In this document: positions 54,862 through 63,197 of the stretch, piece after piece
Layout of the letters: every line of letters starts with the position of its first letter
Numbering within the stretch: the stretch's first letter is position 1
Notes under the pieces: model-generated
What the model saw: only the letters and a program-made list of their open reading frames with translations
The model's database searches: none
What the model was told of the DNA's origin: nothing
Source of the DNA: Ciceribacter thiooxidans
GTDB taxonomy: Bacteria; Pseudomonadota; Alphaproteobacteria; Rhizobiales; Rhizobiaceae
Direction of reading: 5' to 3'
Assembly (NCBI RefSeq): GCF_014126615.1
Contig: NZ_CP059897.1
Location: forward strand, 558,001 to 622,000
DNA length: 64,000 nt
Made by a program: the position numbers and the translations under genes

Positions 54862-55745
54862 CAGGCGTTGCTCCCCGCGGCTTTTCTAACGAGCGCGGCA
54901 TAGCCGACTGCGAGCACCGTCACCAAAAGCGTGGCGATGAGCGCAAGTGACGCGCCCGAGCCGGCCCGCTGGAATGAAAATGCTTCTTGATAAACGAGAA
55001 TTGAGAGCGTGCGCGTACTGTTGGCCGGACCGCCGCGCGTCATCACCCATATGATGTCGAACACCTTGAACGCTTCGATCGTCCTTAACACGAGGGCCAC
55101 GAGCAGTGGTCCGGCGATGTAGGGCATGATGACGTAACGGAAACGGTTGAATGCGCCGGCGCCGTCCACCAGCGATGCGGCTATCACATCGCGGGGCACC
55201 GCCTGCAAGGCTGCGAGCGCAATCAATGCCACGAGCGGGAAGTTCTTCCAGCAGTCGGCAACAATGAGGGCGGCGAGTGCCGTGCCCGGTTCGCCCAGCC
55301 AGGAACGGTATGCGTCGAGGAGACCGATCTGGGTCAGAGCCGCGTTCAGGGCGCCGTATTCGGGATTGTAGATCAGCCGCCACAATGTCGCGTTGACCAC
55401 CGTTGGCAGCGCCCATGGCAAGATCATCAGTGCGCGTAGCAGGAACCGACCGCGGAAGTCCTGGTTGAGCAGAAGAGCCGCGAGCACGCCGATGACCAGT
55501 TCGGCCGCCACCGATATGATTGCGAAAAGGGCCGTCGTGATCAGGGTGCGCTCAAAATTCGAACTCGAAAGTATTCGTGCGTAGTTGGAAACCCCGACAA
55601 AATTGCCCTCCGTTCCGACGAGCCTGGCATCGGTGAACGACAGGCGCGCGGTGTCAAACAGGGGCCAGCCGATCACCGCGATCATAACCACGAGGAGCGG
55701 CAGCATCAGGAGCCAGGCGCGAAGCGTCATGGAGGTACCTGACAT
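54861..55745 (-). CDS. ABC sugar transporter permease (MalF/UgpA type)
   Basis: A 294-residue permease with six predicted helices. It begins WLLMLPLLVVMIAVIGWPLF, carries LMILPWALPTVVNATLWRLI and an EAA-type loop (VIAASLVDGAGAFNRFRYVI). The start at 55745 follows a GGAAGGA site; additional upstream codons are unsupported. A perfect GC hairpin separates it from the binding-protein gene. Confidence 0.91.
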   Translation of the reverse strand: MSGTSMTLRAWLLMLPLLVVMIAVIGWPLFDTARLSFTDARLVGTEGNFVGVSNYARILSSSNFERTLITTALFAIISVAAELVIGVLAALLLNQDFRGRFLLRALMILPWALPTVVNATLWRLIYNPEYGALNAALTQIGLLDAYRSWLGEPGTALAALIVADCWKNFPLVALIALAALQAVPRDVIAASLVDGAGAFNRFRYVIMPYIAGPLLVALVLRTIEAFKVFDIIWVMTRGGPANSTRTLSILVYQEAFSFQRAGSGASLALIATLLVTVLAVGYAALVRKAAGSNA

Positions 55746-55784
55746 GTGGCGGTCCTTCCCAGGTTTTCGACATCGAGTTGAGCG

Positions 55785-55808
55785 GCCGGGCGGCACGGGC
55801 CGCCCGGC
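55785..55808 (-). other. intercistronic GC hairpin after the binding-protein gene
   Basis: GCCGGGCGGC and GCCGCCCGGC form a perfect ten-pair stem with a four-base loop, between the binding-protein stop and the first permease. No T-run follows. It probably protects the 3' end of the abundant binding-protein message, as in other importer operons. Confidence 0.65.
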
Positions 55809-55821
55809 AATTGTGAATTCT

Positions 55822-57060
55822 TCAGAGACCGCTGTTTTCGGCGGCGGACTTCAGCGCGTCCTCCGGTGTCGACTGACCGAGCAGTGCTTCCTGGATTGCC
55901 TGCTGCAGGGCGGTCGACAGCTCCTGGTATTTGGGTGTGGTAGGCCGGGCGTACATGGCGGCCAAGCCCTTCTCCGCCGCAGCGACGAGTTCCTCCTGAC
56001 CGGCGGTCACGGTCGAGTCCTCGTAAGATGAGGACCAGATCGGCAGACTGAGCTTGGCATAGGCGTTCTGCGTCGCCTGTGATGTCATGAAGGTGATGTA
56101 TTTCCAGGCTTCTTCGGGATGTTTGCTCGCCGTCGTGATGCCGAGGCCCATCGAACCGTTGACCGCGGAAACTTCGCTCTTGCCCTCGACACCGGGCGCG
56201 GGAACGACGCCGACCTTGCCTGCGACCTTGCTATCCTTGGGATCGTTGGCCATGTTGTACATGTAGGTCCAGTTCAGTGCGAAGGCCGCATCACCGTTCT
56301 CGAACACCTTGCGGACGTCCTCTTCGAGGAATTCCTTGGAGTTCGGATTGGTCAGACCCGACTTATAGCTGTCGACCATGTACTTGAGAGCATCGAGACC
56401 GCCGTCTGTCTGAAAGACCGGCTTGCCATCCTTTAGAAAGTCCCCGCCATAGGCGCTGACCAGCGTCGTGTAGTCGCAGATTGCGGCTTCGGCCTGCGAC
56501 CAGCTCCAGGCAATCGGCGTCTTCAGCAGGTTCTTCTGCTGGATGATCTTGGCTTGCTCCGTGAGTTCGGCCCAGGTCTTCGGGGGAGCAGTGATCCCGG
56601 CCTTTTCGAGGATTTCCTTGTTGTAGAACAGGTATTTTGTGTCGAGGATCCACGGCATGCCATAGTATTTTCCCTCATACTGGACCGTGGTCCACGCGCC
56701 GGGGAGAACACCCGTCTTCATGTCGTCGGTAATCTTGTCGGAAACGTCGACCAGTACATTGTTTGCAGCGTATTCTGCCGGCCAGATCACGTCGAAGAGC
56801 ACGACATCGTAACCGCCCCCCGAACCCTGCGCGAGTACCGTCTTGTCGTGCAGGCCCTCATACGGCACGAATTCGAGATTGACCGTCACATCGGGATTGG
56901 CCTTGGTGAAGGCTTCCGTCATGGCGCGGACATCGGCCTCACTATAGGCCGCCTGTGCCATGAACAGTGCGTTGATCTTGGTCTCGGCCATGGCATGCGG
57001 TGCGACGGCCGCGCTTGCAAGCGCGGCGGCGACCAGTGTCGTTTTCCGGAATTTCAACAT
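55822..57060 (-). CDS. ABC sugar transporter substrate-binding protein
   Basis: A 412-residue family 1 periplasmic binding protein. The N-terminus MLKFRKTTLVAAALASAAVA ends HAMA, a Sec signal peptide. The mature protein contains FVPYEGLHDKTVLAQGSGGG and MPWILDTKYLFYNKEILEKA, GITAPPKTW and NGSMGLGITTASKHPEEAW, all typical of oligosaccharide/sugar-binding proteins. GGAGGCAGC precedes the ATG at 57060. First gene of the operon, divergent from the ROK regulator. Confidence 0.92.
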   Translation of the reverse strand: MLKFRKTTLVAAALASAAVAPHAMAETKINALFMAQAAYSEADVRAMTEAFTKANPDVTVNLEFVPYEGLHDKTVLAQGSGGGYDVVLFDVIWPAEYAANNVLVDVSDKITDDMKTGVLPGAWTTVQYEGKYYGMPWILDTKYLFYNKEILEKAGITAPPKTWAELTEQAKIIQQKNLLKTPIAWSWSQAEAAICDYTTLVSAYGGDFLKDGKPVFQTDGGLDALKYMVDSYKSGLTNPNSKEFLEEDVRKVFENGDAAFALNWTYMYNMANDPKDSKVAGKVGVVPAPGVEGKSEVSAVNGSMGLGITTASKHPEEAWKYITFMTSQATQNAYAKLSLPIWSSSYEDSTVTAGQEELVAAAEKGLAAMYARPTTPKYQELSTALQQAIQEALLGQSTPEDALKSAAENSGL

Positions 57061-57207
57061 TGCTGCCTCCAGTTTTTTCGATTGCGCAGATCCGCAGGCG
57101 TCGTTCGGTTGCCTGAAGAATGAACCGGACACGAGGGCTATCCCCGTACCGCATGATTTCTGGGTGTCCGCACTGCGGGCGCCTTGTTCCCGGAACTCTT
57201 CGGTCCC

Positions 57208-57257
57208 TAATAAGTCAAATGTCTTGACTTATTACTTCTCCAATACTCTAGTAGAGT
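57208..57257. promoter_or_regulatory. two palindromes in the ROK/sugar-operon divergent promoter
   Basis: TAATAAGTCAA-N5-TTGACTTATTA (57208-57234) is a perfect 11-base-arm inverted repeat. ACTCTA-G-TAGAGT (57245-57257) is a second perfect one, 17 bases before the ROK start codon. They are probable operator sites for the ROK regulator controlling both directions. Confidence 0.7.
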
Positions 57258-57273
57258 CAAGAGGTAACCCTGC

Positions 57274-58476
57274 ATGAATGAACGCCGGCCGATCCGCGCC
57301 ACGAGCGGCACTAATCACGAGGGCACCAGCACGCATAACCGCCGGGTGATGATCGATGCCCTGCGCATTAACGGCGCGCTGTCGCGGGCGGACCTCGCGC
57401 GGGCGACGAGGCTCACCAAGCAGGCAGTTTCGAACATCATCGATGAGTTGGAACAGGACGGGTTGGTGACCGCCGGGCAAACGATCCGCAGGGGCAGGGG
57501 GCAACCCTCAACGCCCTACCGTCTGGTACCGGAAGGCGCCTTTGCCATCGGCCTGCAGATCGACCGGCATGTGACGCGGGCGCTTGCTGTGGATCTGATG
57601 GGAAACATACTGGCGCGCGCGCAAGCCACCCTGCCGCCCGGTGGACCGGCTGCCGGTGCAAAGGTGGTCTTGGCACTGATCGCCGAAATTCGGGGTGCGT
57701 TGACCAAGGTCGCACGCCAGTCCGAGAGGCGGCTGGTCGGCCTTGGCATCGCGATGCCCGGCCCCTTCGGGGTCGGCGGTTCCGGTGACGACCCGTGGAT
57801 GATGGAGGCGTGGCAGAGATTCCCGCTGCTGGAGACGCTGATGTCGGGAACCGGTCTGGATGTCAGCCTGCAGAACGATGCGACGGCATGCGCCACGGCT
57901 GAGCGGATGGTGGGCGCCGCCCACGGCCTCGACCATGTCGTTTGCCTGTATCTCGGTTACGGCATCGGCGCCGGCCTCATCCTAGGAGGTGAACTTTACA
58001 ACGGCGCAGGAGGTAATGCCGGCGAGATCGGCATGGCCCTGCTGCATTCGGGCGGTGCTACACGCACCCCGCTTGAGCATCATGCCTCGCTGGCCTCGCT
58101 CTACCAGTATCTGAAAATCGACCCGGGTGCCTTAGATTCTCAAGAGAAGATGGCGCAGTTGGCTTCGTCAGACGATCCGAGGATCGGAAGATGGGTAGAA
58201 GCCGCAGCCGCGGATCTGCGCTGGAGCGTGCATCTGATCGAAACGATCTTCGACCCGCAGACGGTAATCCTCTGCGGTGGGACGCCGCCGACCCTGGCCG
58301 GTCGGCTGATCGAGGCGATGCAACCCCTCCTGCCGTCGATTGCCGACCGGGGCGAACGGACGCTACCGCGTCTGCAACTTGGAATGACAGATCCCTGGGC
58401 GGTGGCGCTGGGTGCGGCCGCAGAGCCGATAAGCCGGGCCTTCGACCCGCGCTTCTCCGCAATTCTTAAAGGCTGA
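57274..58476 (+). CDS. ROK-family transcriptional regulator
   Basis: A 400-residue NagC/XylR-type repressor. The N-terminal winged helix (LRINGALSRADLARATRLTK; AVSNIIDELEQDGLVTAGQT) is followed by a ROK sugar-kinase-like domain (LVGLGIAMPGPFGVGG; DATACATAERMVGAAHGL; YLGYGIGAGLILGGELYNGA; NAGEIGMALL). The usual zinc cluster CxCGxxGC after the GEIG motif is missing. It probably senses the sugar or sugar phosphate imported by the divergent ABC system. The start ATG follows palindromic operators. Confidence 0.9.
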   Translation: MNERRPIRATSGTNHEGTSTHNRRVMIDALRINGALSRADLARATRLTKQAVSNIIDELEQDGLVTAGQTIRRGRGQPSTPYRLVPEGAFAIGLQIDRHVTRALAVDLMGNILARAQATLPPGGPAAGAKVVLALIAEIRGALTKVARQSERRLVGLGIAMPGPFGVGGSGDDPWMMEAWQRFPLLETLMSGTGLDVSLQNDATACATAERMVGAAHGLDHVVCLYLGYGIGAGLILGGELYNGAGGNAGEIGMALLHSGGATRTPLEHHASLASLYQYLKIDPGALDSQEKMAQLASSDDPRIGRWVEAAAADLRWSVHLIETIFDPQTVILCGGTPPTLAGRLIEAMQPLLPSIADRGERTLPRLQLGMTDPWAVALGAAAEPISRAFDPRFSAILKG

Positions 58477-59031
58477 TTTCGGTTTCGCCGGGTCTCCGCG
58501 ACCGCGATTATCGCTGAGCATCGTCCACCGACAGAAACCAGGGGGAGCTCGCCCGGCAGGACGGTCCTCGTTTGGCGCCACGCCCGACTAAGTCGAAAAG
58601 GCAGGGTGGGGTGTCAAGCAGTGCAGGGGACGGCACTCGGTTGCGGGTCTCCGGCAGATCGGCGGGACAGTACTGGCTTCCAGGGAGGCGCAAATGACCC
58701 TGCGCCCTGTCTTGCCCTTGATCGTCACCGCATTCTCGGATCGAGCTGCAGCGGTTGCTCGGTCGGGTCGCTTGAACAGGAATTGGACCTATTGGCTGAC
58801 TCATCGACGGTCAAGCCCTCAAAAGCGTGATTGAGCGCGCGCATGTTCCCCGCAATCTGAACCACCACAACATCCGAGGCGATTCCGGGGAGCGGGCCGT
58901 GCGAGGGTTCTGAATCGTGGTCATTACGGCAGTCCACTATTCCTCAAACTTATCGTCGCATCGCGAAATGACATTGGCGCGAGAACGACTGGCGATCTAC
59001 GCTAATTCCGAGGAGAAATCGTGAGAAAATA
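58477..59031. other. 555-base stretch without a recognisable gene
   Basis: Short frames are open on both strands. The best, on the minus strand near 58800-58890, reads PGIASDVVVVQIAGNMRALN and then HAFEGLTVDES, but it has no family resemblance or ribosome-binding site. The right end holds the promoter region of the aldehyde dehydrogenase gene with AGGAG at 59011-59015. Confidence 0.35.
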
Positions 59032-60474
59032 ATGGTAACGCAAATTCGATCATATTGGCGAAACTTCATAGATGGTGAATGGGTCGACAGCAGCGACGGG
59101 AGAACTATCCCGGTCACCGATCCGGCAACGGGCAGAAATATTGCACACGTCGCCTGTGGGGCCGCCGCCGAGATCGATATGGCCGTAACGGCGGCCCGGC
59201 GCTGCTTTGAAAGTCGGCGGCTCCAACTTATGTCGCCCGCCTCACGTGGGGAGCTCATGTTCGCAATAGCCGAGCAGCTCGACCTCCTGGCGGACGAGAT
59301 CGCCGAGGTGGAAATCCAGGATAACGGCAAGACGCGGGCCGGCGGTTACAATGAAGTCAAGCTAACTCAGCGCTACCTCCGATATTATGGTGGTATGGCC
59401 GACAAGCTCGAGGGTCGCCAAATTCCTCTCGGCGACGGGATCGTCGACTATACGGTCCATATGCCTTATGGCGTGTCTGCCCAGATCGTGCCCTGGAATG
59501 GTCCTTTGCCCGTAGGCGCGCGCTCCATTGCCTGTGCTTTGATTACCGGAAACACGGTGGTCCTGAAGTCGCCCGAGGATTCTCCGCTCAGCCTCTTCTT
59601 GCTTGCCGAAGCCTGCGAACGTGCTTCTGTTCCGAAGGGCGCTGTCAATATCGTCTGCGGCTATGGTCAAGAAGCCGGTGCTACTCTTGTGGGTCACAAG
59701 GACATCGATCATATTGTGTTCACCGGCTCCGTGGAGACGGGCAAGAGCGTTTTGCGCGCTGCAGCGGAACGGGTCATCCCCTGTGTGATGGAGCTCGGAG
59801 GCAAATCCGCAGCCATCGTTTATGCAGATGCCGATCTCGACGATGCGGCGCGTAATATCACGCGCGGCATCCTGCACCACTCTGGCCAAATCTGTTCGGC
59901 TGCTTCTCGTTTGGTGGTAAACCGGTCGATCGTCGGCACGCTGGTCGAGAAGATCAGGGCGGAGGCTGCGCGCCGGAGCGTTGGCCCGGGCGCTGACGGC
60001 TGTGACATGGGACCGGTTATTTCCGAGCGGCAGTTGTCGCGCATTGAGGCCTTGTGCGATGCCGGCGTCGCCGAGGGCGCCACCCTCGAGATGGGCGGAA
60101 AACGGTTAGACAGGGAGGGCTATTTTCTACCGCCGACGATTTTCACCAATGTCAGTCCGGACATGCGGATCGCACAGGAAGAGTTCTTTGGGCCCGTCCT
60201 TGTTGTCCTTCCTTTCGACACTCCGGAGGAGGCGGTCGCCATCGCCAATGGTACTGACTATGGCCTTGCCGCCGGCGTCTTCAGCCGCGACCTTAAGCTC
60301 ACGCTATGGACAGTCGACCGTCTGGTGGCTGGTCAGGTATACGTCAATGATTGGTGGGTCGGTGGGGTGGAGACGCCTTTCGGTGGCGCTCGCCGGTCCG
60401 GCTATGGGAGGGAAAAGGGCCAGGAAGCTCTTCTCGGTTATGTGCAGACAAAGAATGTCGGTATCAGGCTGTAG
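59032..60474 (+). CDS. NAD(P)-dependent aldehyde dehydrogenase
   Basis: A 480-residue ALDH-family enzyme oxidising an aldehyde to the acid. Features are the Rossmann segment VFTGSVETGKSVLRAAAERV, the catalytic Glu in MELGGKSAAIVYADADLD, the nucleophilic Cys in SGQICSAASRLVVN and the C-terminal PFGGARRSGYGREKGQEALL. The only plausible ribosome-binding site, AGGAG, is about 16 bases from the ATG, a long spacing. It is followed on the same strand by LysR, MlrC and D-threonine-aldolase-like genes. Substrate unknown. Confidence 0.92.
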   Translation: MVTQIRSYWRNFIDGEWVDSSDGRTIPVTDPATGRNIAHVACGAAAEIDMAVTAARRCFESRRLQLMSPASRGELMFAIAEQLDLLADEIAEVEIQDNGKTRAGGYNEVKLTQRYLRYYGGMADKLEGRQIPLGDGIVDYTVHMPYGVSAQIVPWNGPLPVGARSIACALITGNTVVLKSPEDSPLSLFLLAEACERASVPKGAVNIVCGYGQEAGATLVGHKDIDHIVFTGSVETGKSVLRAAAERVIPCVMELGGKSAAIVYADADLDDAARNITRGILHHSGQICSAASRLVVNRSIVGTLVEKIRAEAARRSVGPGADGCDMGPVISERQLSRIEALCDAGVAEGATLEMGGKRLDREGYFLPPTIFTNVSPDMRIAQEEFFGPVLVVLPFDTPEEAVAIANGTDYGLAAGVFSRDLKLTLWTVDRLVAGQVYVNDWWVGGVETPFGGARRSGYGREKGQEALLGYVQTKNVGIRL

Positions 60475-60613
60475 CCACAGCGTCTGCTTGGTCAGGGGGT
60501 TGTTTGCCACGCGCGAGTGCGGGGCCATGGCCCGAAGCCGGAACTCTTGCTGGACAGCCGTCCAGTTCTGACGATAGTGGCTCTAACGAACGGCCACGAC
60601 AACGGAGTACGAC

Positions 60614-61552
60614 ATGGAAAGCCGCTGGCTGGAGGACTTTCTCAGTCTTGTGGACACAAGAAACTTCTCCCGATCGGCTGAGGCCCGTTATACAACTCAG
60701 CCCGCATTCAGCCGCCGGATCAAGAGCCTGGAGGACTGGGTTGGCGCCAAGCTATTCGACCGCACGACCCAGCCGATCAGCCTTACACCTTCGGGTGAGC
60801 GCTTCCGGCCTGTGGCCGAAGAAGTGCTGAGAAGGCTCCTCCAAGGGCGGGAAGACGCACGCAGAGTCAGCGAAACGTCCGCCAATCTCATCCGATTTGC
60901 CGCGACTCACAGTCTTTCGCTGACGTTCTTCCCCGCATGGATCCGTTCGATCGAATCCGGCACACACGCATTCAACATCCGGCTGGATTCATATCAGTTC
61001 ACCGACTGTATCCAGTCGTTGATCAAGGGTGAATGCCATTTTGCCATCAGTCATGCGCATCCGCAGGTAGAGATGAACCTTCCGCCGATGCATTTCACCT
61101 CGAAACTCGTCGGTACCGACCGGCTATTGCCGGTCACGCTGCCGGATTCGTCGGGCGCGCCACTTGACCGCCTTCCCGGCACCCCCGAAGAGCCGGTCCA
61201 CTATTTGGCCTATACTGAAGCCTCGGCGATCGGCCGGGCCGTCGATCACATGATCAATCATGTGGAGGAGCCGGTGTATCTTAGCAGGGTCTTCGTCAGC
61301 CAGCTCGCAGCGGTGCTGAAGACGCTGAGCAGGGAGGGCAAGGGCATGGCCTGGCTGCCAGAGAGCAGCATTTCCGAGGAACTCGCATCCGGAAGCCTCG
61401 TGCTGGCCGGAGATGAGAAATGGTTCATTCCTGTGGAGATCAGGATCTACCGCTCTCGCGACCCGCTCCCGGCCATGGCCGAACAGCTATGGTCCATGCT
61501 GGACGGCGAAGTCGAGCCGCTGCAGGTTTTGCAGTCCGAGGAGGATGCCTGA
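60614..61552 (+). CDS. LysR-family regulator
   Basis: A 312-residue regulator. The N-terminal HTH (LEDFLSLVDTRNFSRSAEAR; TTQPAFSRRIKSLEDWVGAK) is followed by the effector-binding domain (SANLIRFAATHSLSLTFFPA; GEGKGMAWLP-type late segment REGKGMAWLPESSISEEL). Unusually for LysR, it is co-directional with both the upstream dehydrogenase and the downstream MlrC gene instead of divergent. It probably controls the catabolic genes around it. Confidence 0.9.
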   Translation: MESRWLEDFLSLVDTRNFSRSAEARYTTQPAFSRRIKSLEDWVGAKLFDRTTQPISLTPSGERFRPVAEEVLRRLLQGREDARRVSETSANLIRFAATHSLSLTFFPAWIRSIESGTHAFNIRLDSYQFTDCIQSLIKGECHFAISHAHPQVEMNLPPMHFTSKLVGTDRLLPVTLPDSSGAPLDRLPGTPEEPVHYLAYTEASAIGRAVDHMINHVEEPVYLSRVFVSQLAAVLKTLSREGKGMAWLPESSISEELASGSLVLAGDEKWFIPVEIRIYRSRDPLPAMAEQLWSMLDGEVEPLQVLQSEEDA

Positions 61553-61645
61553 TACCGGCCATGCATTGAATGAGGCGAAGCTTGCATTGGAGGGGTCCGA
61601 TCCAGCGGTCTATCCTTCGGGAAGATGCAAGAAAGAGATCGTCCC

Positions 61646-63166
61646 ATGTTCCAGAAAAAAAGAATCGCCATCCTGGGGCTCATGCTTGAGAGCAACAGCT
61701 TCGCGCCGGTAACCGGCCGCGATGATTTTCTTAGCCGGCTTTACCTAGCAGGCATCGAAATGGCCGAGGAACTTCGCGAGGACGAATCGAGGATCCCTGC
61801 TGAAATACACAGCTTCTGCGCCACGATGGACGTGTCGACTGAATGGGAGGCGGTCCCAATTCTCATCGGGTTGGTCGAAGCCGGCGGCCCGATAGATCAC
61901 GAATTTTTCGTACAGACACTGGCGGATATGAAGAACCGGTTGGAAGCGGCAATGCCGCTCGATGGCGTGTATATCTGCAACCACGGCGCCATGATCACCA
62001 CCGAGAACCGTGATCCCGATGCCGAGATCTTCGAGATGGTGCGTTCCGTCGTCGGTAAGGATACGCCCGTTGTCGCGACCCTCGACCTTCACGGAAACGT
62101 CTCGGACCGTATGGTTGCCGCGGTCGACCTCGTGATTGCCTACCAAACGAATCCCCACGTCGATATGGTAGCGCGGGGCCGCGAGGCCGCCGCGGCGTTG
62201 ATCGAAATGCTTGATGGATTGCGTCCGGTCGCGAGCATCATCCGTCTGCCTGTCTGTCCACCGACGGTGACCCTTCTTACGGAGAAGGGTCCTTATGCGG
62301 ATCTGATGAAATATGGGCAAGCCAAGTCGGGTGGTGAGATCATGAATGTCTCAATTCTCGGCGGTTTTGCCTATGCCGATACGCCAAAAAACGGCTTGTG
62401 CATCATCGTGACTGCCCGGAGCGATCGCGCCCGTGCCGAAGCGGTCGCCCGTGATATCGCCGAAACGGCCTGGAAGGACTACCGTCGCTACGATCCGCAT
62501 CTGACCTCGCTCGATGATGCCGTTGCGAAAGCGGTTGCTGTGGGGGAAAATCCGGATCTTCCGGCCGTTATTCTTGCCGATGTCGCGGACAATCCCGGCG
62601 GTGGGGCAAACGGTAACACGACATGGATCCTCGAGGCGCTTGTGAGTGCCCGCGCCAAGGGTAGCGTCCTCGGCATCTTCAACGATCCCCTGCTGGCCCA
62701 GGAAGCAATGCAACTCGGTGTGGGCGAAACATTCCGGGCTGTTTTCAACCGGGTCGAGCCGGATCGCTTCTCGCGCAGGTTCGAGGCAAACGCCACGATA
62801 GTGCGTATTCGGGACGGTGACTGCGTAGGCCGCCGTGGCTTCTACGCCAACCGCAGGCTCAATTTGGGCACGACGGTTCTCCTTGATGTGGAAGGCGTTC
62901 AGGTCGTTGTCGTTTCCATCCGCACACAATGTGCCGATCCAGTCTTTCTGGAGATGATGGGAATCGACATCGCCAAGGCACGATCAGTCGTCGTCAAATC
63001 CCGCGGCCATTTTCGCGCCGGTTTCGACGAGTTCTTCGGTCCGGATCAAGTCGTGGAGGTGGACGCGCCTGGTCTTTCGTCGCCGATACTCTCGCGTTTC
63101 GAGTTCAAGTTCCTGCCCCGCCCCATCTTTCCTGTCGATCGCGACGTCACCTGGCCGCGCGGCTGA
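61646..63166 (+). CDS. M81-family metallopeptidase (MlrC-like)
   Basis: A 506-residue protein of the microcystinase-C (MlrC) family. It begins KKRIAILGLMLESNSFAPVT and has NHGAMITTENRDPDAEIFEM, a metal-site region VATLDLHGNVSDRM and YQTNPHVDMVARGREAAAAL, then DVADNPGGGANGNTTWIL. These are the family's metal-ligand blocks (Asp/His). ATG codons at 61625 and 61646 are both possible; the second gives the standard N-terminus. Family members cleave linear peptides or D-amino-acid-containing peptides; the true substrate is unknown. It is 31 bases before the D-threonine-aldolase-like gene. Confidence 0.9.
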   Translation: MFQKKRIAILGLMLESNSFAPVTGRDDFLSRLYLAGIEMAEELREDESRIPAEIHSFCATMDVSTEWEAVPILIGLVEAGGPIDHEFFVQTLADMKNRLEAAMPLDGVYICNHGAMITTENRDPDAEIFEMVRSVVGKDTPVVATLDLHGNVSDRMVAAVDLVIAYQTNPHVDMVARGREAAAALIEMLDGLRPVASIIRLPVCPPTVTLLTEKGPYADLMKYGQAKSGGEIMNVSILGGFAYADTPKNGLCIIVTARSDRARAEAVARDIAETAWKDYRRYDPHLTSLDDAVAKAVAVGENPDLPAVILADVADNPGGGANGNTTWILEALVSARAKGSVLGIFNDPLLAQEAMQLGVGETFRAVFNRVEPDRFSRRFEANATIVRIRDGDCVGRRGFYANRRLNLGTTVLLDVEGVQVVVVSIRTQCADPVFLEMMGIDIAKARSVVVKSRGHFRAGFDEFFGPDQVVEVDAPGLSSPILSRFEFKFLPRPIFPVDRDVTWPRG

Positions 63167-63197
63167 AGCCGAACTCACCTATATTCTGGAAGGGAAA

